This document shows positions 1 to 5,872 of a DNA stretch of 7,561 bases, one piece after another; the stretch's first letter is position 1; the number at the start of each line of letters is the position of its first letter. The position numbers and the translations under genes are program-made. The stretch covers positions 1 to 7,561 of the forward strand of contig CALBZG010000127.1 in assembly GCA_937889655.1 (NCBI GenBank). Reading direction: 5' to 3'. The notes under the pieces are model-generated. The model was not told the origin of the DNA. It was given only the letters and a program-made list of their open reading frames with translations, and ran no database searches. The DNA is from an uncultured Clostridia bacterium (GTDB taxonomy: Bacteria; Bacillota; Clostridia; Peptostreptococcales; Anaerovoracaceae).

Positions 1-513
1 CATTTTAATGACGGCGGCCCCTTTTGGCACTTTTTTACCGCCATTCATCGATTTGGTATAAACGCAGGTTATATCAGCACCCTTGCTTTTATGCGCCTCC
101 AATACTTCCTGGTAGTCAATGTTGCATACGATGCTGCTTCCTGTTATGACAACATAGTCAGCTGTAGACCGCTTGATGGAGTAAAGGTTTTTAAATAAAG
201 CATCCAGGGTCCCTCTGTAGGAGCTGTTCGTAGCCAGTTGTCCCGAAAGAGGCGTTAAGATTCGCAAGCCTCCGTTCTTCCGCCTGAGGTCCCAATCTTT
301 GCCTGAGCCCAAATGGTCGATCAGCGAATGATAATTATTTGTGGTGATGATCGAGATGTCATATATACCGGAATTGACAAATCCCGACAGTACGAAATCG
401 ATGATCCTGTATTTCCCTGCAATCGGCAGCGCTGCCAGCGTTCTGATCTTGGTCAGTTCCCGCAGTACTTCTCTGCCGCTGGTGGCATAAACGATCCCTA
501 AAATGCTGTCCAT
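1..513 (-). CDS. glgD: GlgD subunit of ADP-glucose pyrophosphorylase, N-terminal 171 residues (3' end beyond the window)
   Basis: The ATG at 513-511 opens a frame that stays open for 171 codons to the left edge. It lies 1 nt after the glgC stop, with an AAGGAG site inside the last glgC codons. The protein begins MDSILGIVYATSG and is plainly a paralogue of GlgC: KYRIIDF at 34-40, NSGI near 47-50, a WDLRRKNGG block at 74-82 and YRGT at 99-102. The catalytic signatures are lost. The GGxGxRL nucleotide loop is replaced by ATSGREV, and the LSGD motif of GlgC (Asp131) reads ITGS, putting Ser126 where the catalytic aspartate should be. In Firmicutes GlgD is known as a largely non-catalytic partner that forms a mixed complex with GlgC and modulates its activity. 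A full GlgD is about 340-370 residues, so roughly half is missing here. It should act in the cytoplasm in glycogen synthesis. Confidence 0.93.
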   Translation of the reverse strand, partial: MDSILGIVYATSGREVLRELTKIRTLAALPIAGKYRIIDFVLSGFVNSGIYDISIITTNNYHSLIDHLGSGKDWDLRRKNGGLRILTPLSGQLATNSSYRGTLDALFKNLYSIKRSTADYVVITGSSIVCNIDYQEVLEAHKSKGADITCVYTKSMNGGKKVPKGAAVIKM

Positions 514-514
514 T

Positions 515-1660
515 TTACCGCTCCTTTCCAGACCATACCGTTATCTCTGCAGGTTTACCCAGTTCCGGGATCCTTCCGACTGTCCGTCCTTTTTCTAAGA
601 CTACATCAGGCATCACAATTGCGTATTCCACCCGCGCCCCTTCGGATATCGTGGCCCCATTCATAATGATGGAATTGAGGACAAAGGCATTTTTCTCTAC
701 GGTCACGGCCGGGAAAATAATGCTGTGGTCTATCGCTCCGTGAATATCGCATCCTTCTGTAATAAAGCTGTTTTTAAGTCTGGCGGTCTCGCCTATGTAA
801 TGAGGAGGCAGCACACTGTTCCTTGAATATATCTTCCATCGCGGATCATCGAGGTTGATGCGGTTACGGTCCAATATATCCATGTTGGCTTCCCATAAAG
901 CTTCCACAGTCCCTACATCCTTCCAGTATCCCTTATATTCATAGGCATACATTCTCTCTCCCGCTGCCAGCATAGCCGGTATGACGTCCTTCCCAAAATC
1001 GCTGCTGGACTTGGGATCGTTTTCATCCTTGATCAGATACTCCTTGAGTTTTTTCCATGTAAACACGTAGACACCCATAGATGCCAAAGTGCTTTTAGGA
1101 TGCTCAGGTTTTTCCTCAAACTCATAAATCTTCAGATCGGCATCCGCGTTCATGACTCCGAATCTGGATGCCTCTTCAAGTGGAACGTTGATAACAGCAA
1201 TTGAGCAGTCTGCCTTCTTTTGTTTGTGATGCTCCACCATCAGCTGATAATTTGCTTTGTAGATATGGTCCCCCGACAGGATCAGTACATATTCCGGCTG
1301 ATACATCTCAACAAAGTGCATGTTTTGGTAAATGGCATTGGCTGTGCCTTTATACCATTCCCCTGCCTTCCCTTTAACGTAAGGAGGAAGGATGGTGACC
1401 CCCCCGTTGAGCCGGTCCAGATCCCATGGCTGACCGTTTCCGATATACGCGTTGAGTTCAAGAGGCTGGTACTGGGTCAATACGCCAATGGTATCGATAC
1501 CGGAGTTAGTGCAGTTGGAAAGGGGAAAATCAATGATACGATATTTCCCGCCAAAGGGCACTGCCGGTTTTGCAACCGTATCGGTCAGCGCACCAAGCCT
1601 GCTGCCCTGGCCTCCTGCCAAAAGCAAAGCAATCGTTTCCTTTTTTCTCATGTTGATCAT
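515..1660 (-). CDS. glgC: Glucose-1-phosphate adenylyltransferase (ADP-glucose pyrophosphorylase), catalytic subunit
   Basis: Converts ATP and glucose-1-phosphate to ADP-glucose and pyrophosphate, the committed step of bacterial glycogen synthesis. The 381-residue protein has the usual Firmicute length. The N-terminal nucleotidyltransferase domain shows LLAGGQGSRL (13-22), AKPAVPFGGKYRIIDF (30-45), the catalytic LSGD motif with Asp131, FEEKP with the glucose-1-phosphate-binding Lys184, and GYWKDVGT (244-251). Residues about 285-375 form the left-handed beta-helix with hexapeptide-like repeats (NSFITEG, NSIIMNG). The ATG at 1660 directly abuts the glgB stop (TAGATG) and has an AAGGAGGTG site 6-14 nt upstream. 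A second in-frame ATG at 1651 is too far from that site. By alignment to E. coli GlgC the residue at the Lys39 fructose-1,6-bisphosphate activator position is Thr28 here, so E. coli-type activation is unlikely. It is translationally coupled to glgB and glgD. Confidence 0.97.
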   Translation of the reverse strand: MINMRKKETIALLLAGGQGSRLGALTDTVAKPAVPFGGKYRIIDFPLSNCTNSGIDTIGVLTQYQPLELNAYIGNGQPWDLDRLNGGVTILPPYVKGKAGEWYKGTANAIYQNMHFVEMYQPEYVLILSGDHIYKANYQLMVEHHKQKKADCSIAVINVPLEEASRFGVMNADADLKIYEFEEKPEHPKSTLASMGVYVFTWKKLKEYLIKDENDPKSSSDFGKDVIPAMLAAGERMYAYEYKGYWKDVGTVEALWEANMDILDRNRINLDDPRWKIYSRNSVLPPHYIGETARLKNSFITEGCDIHGAIDHSIIFPAVTVEKNAFVLNSIIMNGATISEGARVEYAIVMPDVVLEKGRTVGRIPELGKPAEITVWSGKER

Positions 1661-3514
1661 CTACAGCACCTCCTTAATAAAGAAACCTGTGCTAAAAGCC
1701 GGAAGGCTTGCATTGCTTCCGGTTACCGTAACTGCTCCCAAATGTTCATGGGTGCTAAAAACAACCCGATATCTGTCCTGCCAGTGCTCGCTTAATTTAA
1801 ATTCGTAGAGGGGTTGATCCGAAAAATTGGCGACGACCACGATTTCTTCGCCCTTTCTATTAAAACGTCTGAACGCCATAATTCCGTATTTTGCGCGATC
1901 AACGGATATCCATCTGAAGCCGGTCCAATCGTAGTCGCATTCCCAAAGAGCGCTGTGGTTCAAGTAGAAGAAATTGAGGTTTCTGACAAATTCTTGAAAA
2001 TGCTTATTTTTATCTCTTGCAAGAATCTCCCACGGAATTTGAGTATCAAAGGACCATTCCGACGGCTGAGCGATCTCGCCACCCATAAAGAGAAGTTTTT
2101 TTCCGGGATGGCCGATCATGAATCCCATCAGAGCCCGAAGGTTGGCAAATTTTGCATCCTCGCCCCAGATCATTTTGCTGAACAAGGATTTTTTCAGATG
2201 CACCACCTCATCGTGGGAAAATGGAAGAACAAAATTCTCGCTGAATGCATATGTCAATGAAAAGGTGATCAATCCCGAAGTAAAATATCTTGAGCCCGGT
2301 TCCAGCGACATGTATCGAAGGGTATCGTTCATCCAGCCCATATTCCACTTCAAATCAAATCCAAGGCCGCCTTCACAGAGGGGTTTTGTCACGTAAGGCC
2401 ACGCGGTGGATTCTTCGGCTATGGTCACTGTGCCCGGATGCTTCTCCTTGACTACCGCGTTGAGTTCCTTCAAAAAGTTGATAGCCTCAAGATTTTCAAT
2501 GCCTCCGTGAATGTTCGGACGCCATTCCCCCGGTCCCCGGTCATAATCCAGGTAGAGCATTGAAGAAACTGCGTCGACACGCAGGCCATCGAAGTGAAAT
2601 TTTTCAAGCCAGAAGCATGCATTGGAAATCAGAAAGCTCTTGACCTCAGGCCTGCCCCAATCGAAAATCGCAGTGCCCCATCTTCGATGCTGTCCTTTTA
2701 AATCATCCTCGTATTCATAACAGGCTTTTCCGTCGAAACGGTACAGACCGAAAGCGTCTTTGGGGAAATGCCCCGGAACCCAGTCTAAAAAAACGCCGAT
2801 CCCTTCCCGATGGCATGCATCGATGAGCATCATCAGCTGGTCAGGTGTTCCGTACCTTGAAGTCGCAGCATAATATCCGGTAACCTGGTAGCCCCAGGAA
2901 GGGCCATATGGATATTCACATATAGGCATCAACTCGATATGGGTATATCCCATCTCTTTGACATACCGCACAAGCTCCTTGGAAAGCTCGTCATATCCGG
3001 GGAAAACGTTTCCCTGGTTTCTTTTCCAGGAGCCCAGATGCACTTCGTATATATTCAGCGGGCCGTCGATCAAACAGGTTTTTCCTCGACCTTCCATCCA
3101 GGATGAGTCTTCCCATTCATATTTATCCAGGTCAAATACTCTCGATGCGGTTGCAGGCATTGCTTCCGAAAAATATGCATAAGGGTCAGCTTTGTAATGC
3201 TGGCCTCCCCATTCATCGATGATCAAGTATTTGTATGTCTCATATTCCTGGATCCCCGGAACGAACAATTCCCATGTCCCTTCCACTGAAATCCGATCCA
3301 TCGGATGCTCTTTCATCCAGGAGTTGAATCTTCCAACGACAAAAACCTCCTTGGCATGGGGCGCATACACTCTGAAAACACATCCGCTTTTTTCAAGATG
3401 GGCGCCGAGAAAACTATAAGCCACAGTTGATTTGCCTGAATGAAATTGTTCCAAATGAGACTGTATCATTTCACCTTTCCCCATAGCCAACACCCGTTTA
3501 TCTATTGGTAACAC
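1661..3514 (-). CDS. glgB: 1,4-alpha-glucan branching enzyme
   Basis: Transfers alpha-1,4 glucan segments to alpha-1,6 positions to branch glycogen. The 617-residue frame has an N-terminal CBM48 domain (about 35-130, FRVYAPHAKEVFVVGRFN) and a GH13 barrel. Barrel motifs are YEVHLGSW (156-163), DWVPGHF (244-250), FDGLRVDAV (308-316) with nucleophile Asp314, TIAEEST with acid/base Glu367, and FSHDEVVH (432-439) with the transition-state Asp435. An all-beta C-terminal domain follows from about 525 (WISVDR, VVVANFSD). It is a short-form GlgB without the extra N1 module of E. coli. The start is uncertain. The longest frame begins at GTG 3514 with only a weak AAAG upstream. ATG 3469 (602 residues, MIQSHLEQFHSG) has GGGGAAAGGTGAA directly before it and may be the real start; ATG 3484 is a third option. 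It is the first gene of the glgBCD operon. Confidence 0.96.
   Translation of the reverse strand: MLPIDKRVLAMGKGEMIQSHLEQFHSGKSTVAYSFLGAHLEKSGCVFRVYAPHAKEVFVVGRFNSWMKEHPMDRISVEGTWELFVPGIQEYETYKYLIIDEWGGQHYKADPYAYFSEAMPATASRVFDLDKYEWEDSSWMEGRGKTCLIDGPLNIYEVHLGSWKRNQGNVFPGYDELSKELVRYVKEMGYTHIELMPICEYPYGPSWGYQVTGYYAATSRYGTPDQLMMLIDACHREGIGVFLDWVPGHFPKDAFGLYRFDGKACYEYEDDLKGQHRRWGTAIFDWGRPEVKSFLISNACFWLEKFHFDGLRVDAVSSMLYLDYDRGPGEWRPNIHGGIENLEAINFLKELNAVVKEKHPGTVTIAEESTAWPYVTKPLCEGGLGFDLKWNMGWMNDTLRYMSLEPGSRYFTSGLITFSLTYAFSENFVLPFSHDEVVHLKKSLFSKMIWGEDAKFANLRALMGFMIGHPGKKLLFMGGEIAQPSEWSFDTQIPWEILARDKNKHFQEFVRNLNFFYLNHSALWECDYDWTGFRWISVDRAKYGIMAFRRFNRKGEEIVVVANFSDQPLYEFKLSEHWQDRYRVVFSTHEHLGAVTVTGSNASLPAFSTGFFIKEVL
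1667..1675 (-). promoter_or_regulatory. Ribosome binding site of glgC, inside the end of glgB
   Basis: On the minus strand this reads AAGGAGGTG within the last glgB codons (Lys-Glu-Val). GGAGG ends 8 nt before the ATG at 1660. It decides for that ATG over the in-frame ATG at 1651, which would sit 17 nt away, and it supports translational coupling of glgB and glgC. Confidence 0.85.
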
Positions 3515-3540
3515 GTTCTTTGATTTAATACTGTTTTATT

Positions 3541-3549
3541 ATTATAGCA
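3541..3549 (-). promoter_or_regulatory. Extended -10 promoter of the glgBCD operon
   Basis: The minus strand reads TGCTATAAT: a perfect TATAAT with the TGn extension, in AT-rich DNA. The best -35 match (GTAACA, about 19 nt upstream) is poor, which is typical when an extended -10 is present. The transcript would start near 3534, giving about 20 nt of leader before GTG 3514 or 65 nt before ATG 3469. No experimental evidence is available from the sequence alone. Confidence 0.6.
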
Positions 3550-3613
3550 TAAGTTTTTTATATTATGTTACTATATACCCAGCAATGAGTGTAAATTCAA
3601 ACAGACAAAACAA

Positions 3614-3619
3614 TATAAT
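3614..3619 (+). promoter_or_regulatory. -10 element of the thpR promoter
   Basis: A perfect TATAAT lies 25 nt before the GTG start of thpR, so transcription would begin near 3626 with a short leader that still contains the ribosome binding site. No good -35 hexamer is visible 16-18 nt upstream. Confidence 0.45.
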
Positions 3620-3630
3620 GATTTAAAATT

Positions 3631-3638
3631 AAGGAGGT
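3631..3638 (+). promoter_or_regulatory. Ribosome binding site that fixes the GTG start of thpR
   Basis: AAGGAGGT is a full-strength Shine-Dalgarno sequence. GGAGG ends 7 nt before GTG 3645, which supports this non-ATG start; the encoded protein begins exactly at the family N-terminus (MRLFIAINF). Confidence 0.85.
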
Positions 3639-3644
3639 AATTGT

Positions 3645-4172
3645 GTGAGACTATTTATAGCGATCAATTTCGACGAGAAAACGATCGCAGAAATCGGGAA
3701 AATCCGGGATGACCTTCACAGCAAGGCTTCTGCGGGGCGGTTTACCCGGGATGATAACCTGCACCTAACCCTTGTATTTTTAGGAGAGGTGGATGAAGCA
3801 CTGATTCCGGCTATCCGGCATGCGATGAACCTTGTCAGCGTCGAACCTTTTATCTTGCTATTCAGTTCTATTGGCTTCTTTAAGAGAGAGGACGGGCAAA
3901 TATGGTGGGTAGGTATAGAGCCTAATCCGATGCTCATCGAGATCCATAGCTTTTTATCAAAGCGGCTGGCTGAAGCAGGCTTTGCAATTGAAAAAAGAAA
4001 ATATACGCCTCATCTTACCCTGGGCAGAAGCATCCGTCTAAAAACAAAGCCGGAGAAAATCATATCTCCATTCAAATATCAGGCCAATTCTATCAGTCTG
4101 ATGAAGTCTGAAAACATAAACGGGAAGACCACCTATACCGCGATCTATGAAAAAACTCTAAAAAATGGCTGA
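3645..4172 (+). CDS. thpR: RNA 2',3'-cyclic phosphodiesterase (2'-5' RNA ligase family, ThpR/LigT)
   Basis: A 175-residue cytoplasmic protein of the two-histidine (2H) phosphoesterase superfamily. Both catalytic motifs are intact: HLTL at 40-43 (context NLHLTLVFLG) and HLTL at 123-126 (context YTPHLTLGR), 83 residues apart. The N-terminus MRLFIAINFD and the late strand ending in YTAIYEK are typical of the family. ThpR proteins hydrolyse 2',3'-cyclic phosphates on RNA ends to 2'-phosphates and can join 2'-5' ends in vitro; the physiological substrate is usually unknown, and nothing here identifies it. GTG is the start, supported by a strong AAGGAGGT site. The gene is divergent from glgB and convergent with the permease, so it appears to be a single-gene transcription unit with its own -10 and terminator. 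Confidence 0.93.
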   Translation: MRLFIAINFDEKTIAEIGKIRDDLHSKASAGRFTRDDNLHLTLVFLGEVDEALIPAIRHAMNLVSVEPFILLFSSIGFFKREDGQIWWVGIEPNPMLIEIHSFLSKRLAEAGFAIEKRKYTPHLTLGRSIRLKTKPEKIISPFKYQANSISLMKSENINGKTTYTAIYEKTLKNG

Positions 4173-4203
4173 AAAAAACCCGCAGTTACTTGCGGGCCTT
4201 TTT
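4173..4203. terminator. Bidirectional intrinsic terminator between thpR and the permease gene
   Basis: A perfect 6-bp GC-rich stem, CCCGCA (4179-4184) and TGCGGG (4191-4196), with loop GTTACT. It is preceded by seven As (4172-4178) and followed by CC and five Ts (4199-4203). Read on the minus strand, the stem is followed at once by TTTTTTT, so it serves the permease (stop 50 nt away) at least as well as thpR, whose stop codon ends at 4172. Confidence 0.85.
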
Positions 4204-4252
4204 ATGGAAAGTCATATTCATTTAATACTCGCACGATGATGTCTGCTTTAAG

Positions 4253-5611
4253 CTAGCTCTTCGATCCGTTTGGTCTGTACCATACAAGACCGATCAATGT
4301 AACAACAGCAAATAATATAATGAAGCCCATAACGGTTTTAATTCCATGAGCCACAAATGCTGCATAAACCATAAAAACGCTTCCGCAGATCGCGGCAGCA
4401 GGTGCGATGATCCTTTTGAACACAGGAAGATCCTTCTCCTTCATCATCTTAAAGAAGATAGGAATGTACATCGCATATAAAGCAACGATAGGTATCTCGG
4501 AAGAGTCGAAGGAGAACATCCCAAACCATGGCGCAGTCAAGTTCGCGCCGTAGAAATACAGGAGCCAAAAACCGCAAAGCAATAGCCCCAGGATCGATGC
4601 GTTATATGGCATGTTCGTTGTAGTGGATATTTCACCGAACACTTTTGGGTTCGGCCCGGCATTTCTTGCGGACAAGGCATGTATACCCCTCGTACAGCCC
4701 AGCATCAGTCCGTTTTCCGTCCCCAGGCAGGATATGATAACAAAAACAAATATCAGCGTACCGCCAATATTGCCGAAAACAGTGGAGAATGCCGTATGAG
4801 CTCCGGCCTGTCCGTCAGCCATTAGGGTTTCATTTGTCACCGCCCCGGATAAGCCGATGTAATAAAGAATATAGACCGACATGATAATGAAAGCGCCTCC
4901 AAGCAAAGCTCTCGGAAGGTTCTTTTTTGAATCTCTCAGCTCAGCATTGATTGAAGTTGCCACGATCCAGCCTTCATAGGCGAACGCTGTTGCAACCACT
5001 GCGGTAAGCAGCGCGCTGCCGGGTTCGACTTCGTTGACAATGGTTGTAAAGTTATACGCACTCATTCCTGTCTTTAAACCGAAAATCGTGCCGACAATGG
5101 CCATTAGAATCAATGGTATAAGTTTAATTGCAGTGGTGGTGACCTGGAACTTGCCTGCCAACACCGGAGAAAGTGCATTCAAAGCGTATGCGCATATCAG
5201 ATAAAAACAGGCTATCGTCATGCAGATGCCGCCGGTTATATCTTCCACGCCAAATAGGACGCAGGTATATCTGGCGGATACCCACGCCAGCACGGAAGTG
5301 AGGGCGGGAAGATATATGATAGACATAAACCAGCCGATGATATAGGCGTACTTTGGTCCCATTGTCGCCTCGGCGTAGTCAACTAGTCCATTGACTTTTT
5401 CGTACTTTGTCGCCATGATCGCAAAAGCATATGAGCAGGCGATCATGATGATGCCGCCAATAATCCAAGCCAGGATTCCAAGCTTAAGGTCACCTCCGGT
5501 GCAGCTCAGGATTTTCTCAGCTTTGAAGAATACTCCGCTTCCCACTACTATACCCACAACCATGGCAATAGCAGTCAGCAGGCCGTATTTTTTCTGTAAA
5601 CCTGTTTCCAT
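4253..5611 (-). CDS. APC-family amino acid permease
   Basis: A 452-residue integral membrane protein, full length for the amino acid-polyamine-organocation superfamily, with about 12 hydrophobic segments (roughly 10-30, 44-66, 89-110, 127-149, 160-178, 200-219, 237-256, 283-305, 338-355, 372-390, 400-421 and 426-444). Family features are GSGVF (24-28) in the unwound first helix, which contacts the substrate amino group and carboxylate in this fold, FAYEGW (210-215) in helix 6, and ELRDSKKNLPRAL (224-236) in the following loop. These are typical of the LAT/SteT-like branch. The substrate cannot be read from the sequence. The ATG at 5611 has AAGGA upstream, with 7 nt between GGA and the ATG. 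The gene stands alone between its own promoter region and the bidirectional terminator. A role in amino acid uptake or exchange for fermentation is inference from the nearby dehydratase subunit. Confidence 0.92.
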   Translation of the reverse strand: METGLQKKYGLLTAIAMVVGIVVGSGVFFKAEKILSCTGGDLKLGILAWIIGGIIMIACSYAFAIMATKYEKVNGLVDYAEATMGPKYAYIIGWFMSIIYLPALTSVLAWVSARYTCVLFGVEDITGGICMTIACFYLICAYALNALSPVLAGKFQVTTTAIKLIPLILMAIVGTIFGLKTGMSAYNFTTIVNEVEPGSALLTAVVATAFAYEGWIVATSINAELRDSKKNLPRALLGGAFIIMSVYILYYIGLSGAVTNETLMADGQAGAHTAFSTVFGNIGGTLIFVFVIISCLGTENGLMLGCTRGIHALSARNAGPNPKVFGEISTTTNMPYNASILGLLLCGFWLLYFYGANLTAPWFGMFSFDSSEIPIVALYAMYIPIFFKMMKEKDLPVFKRIIAPAAAICGSVFMVYAAFVAHGIKTVMGFIILFAVVTLIGLVWYRPNGSKS

Positions 5612-5650
5612 TTGTGATTCCTTCTTTCATTTTTTATTGGATTTATTTAA

Positions 5651-5671
5651 AGACTATAACGAAATTAGTCT
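5651..5671. promoter_or_regulatory. Inverted repeat overlapping the permease -10 (operator candidate)
   Basis: AGACTA (5651-5656) and TAGTCT (5666-5671) form a perfect 6-bp dyad with a 9-nt centre, TAACGAAAT. It covers the proposed -10 hexamer and transcription start of the permease gene, where a repressor would act. No known regulator motif is recognised. Confidence 0.35.
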
Positions 5672-5695
5672 AACATAGGCATTTAATCAATTCAA
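5667..5695 (-). promoter_or_regulatory. Candidate promoter of the permease gene
   Basis: On the minus strand TTGAAT (5695-5690) and TAGACT (5672-5667) are separated by 17 nt, and TG lies at the extended -10 position (TGTTAGACT). Each hexamer matches the sigma-A consensus at 4 of 6 bases. The leader to the ATG would be about 50 nt. Confidence 0.45.
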
Positions 5696-5704
5696 GGTTG
5701 TGCA

Positions 5705-5728
5705 GACATAATTTGTTAAAATAATGTC
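5705..5728. promoter_or_regulatory. 24-bp imperfect palindrome upstream of the permease promoter
   Basis: GACATAATTT (5705-5714) and AAATAATGTC (5719-5728) pair at 9 of 10 positions across a 4-nt centre. The dyad lies just upstream of the proposed -35, centred near -56, a position usual for activators or upstream operators. It does not match CodY or another motif I know. Confidence 0.35.
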
Positions 5729-5741
5729 GTTGTTCGCAAAT

Positions 5742-5768
5742 AAATCCATCAAATCCAACAAATCTATC
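5742..5768. repeat. Three tandem 9-bp near-repeats
   Basis: AAATCCATC, AAATCCAAC and AAATCTATC follow one another with no gap, differing at one or two positions (consensus AAATCYAWC). They lie upstream of the permease promoter and the 24-bp palindrome, between these and the peroxiredoxin terminator. They may be a regulator-binding array or chance in AT-rich DNA. Confidence 0.5.
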
Positions 5769-5787
5769 CATTTTCATTTTTTACATG

Positions 5788-5814
5788 AAAAAAGCTCTCT
5801 TGTCGAGAGCTTTT
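5788..5814 (-). terminator. Intrinsic terminator of the peroxiredoxin gene
   Basis: A perfect 10-bp stem, AAAAGCTCTC (5790-5799) and GAGAGCTTTT (5805-5814), with a 5-nt loop. On the minus strand the stem ends in GAGAGC followed by six Ts. It lies about 60 nt downstream of the peroxiredoxin stop and separates that gene from the permease, which is read in the same direction. Confidence 0.85.
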
Positions 5815-5853
5815 AAAATTCATATTCATGTTTTACTGATTCAGGCTGACGCT

Positions 5854-5872
5854 TGCGGATCATGGATCCGCA
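5854..5872 (-). other. Perfect hairpin directly after the peroxiredoxin stop codon
   Basis: TGCGGATC (5854-5861) and GATCCGCA (5865-5872) form an 8-bp stem with a 3-nt loop that begins at the base next to the TAG stop. It has no T tract, so it is not itself a standard terminator. It could protect the mRNA 3' end or act together with the terminator 40 nt further on. Confidence 0.6.

Noticed and set aside
313..501. 62-codon plus-strand frame at the left end
   Set aside because: It lies wholly opposite the conserved N-terminal part of glgD and has no supporting signal.
1220..1795. 191-codon open frame on the plus strand over glgC/glgB
   Set aside because: It is antisense to well-conserved glgC and glgB coding sequence and its translation shows no family features.
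5710..5724. CodY box upstream of the permease
   Set aside because: AATTTGTTAAAATAA matches AATTTTCWGAAAATT at only 9 of 15 positions, too few in AT-rich DNA.
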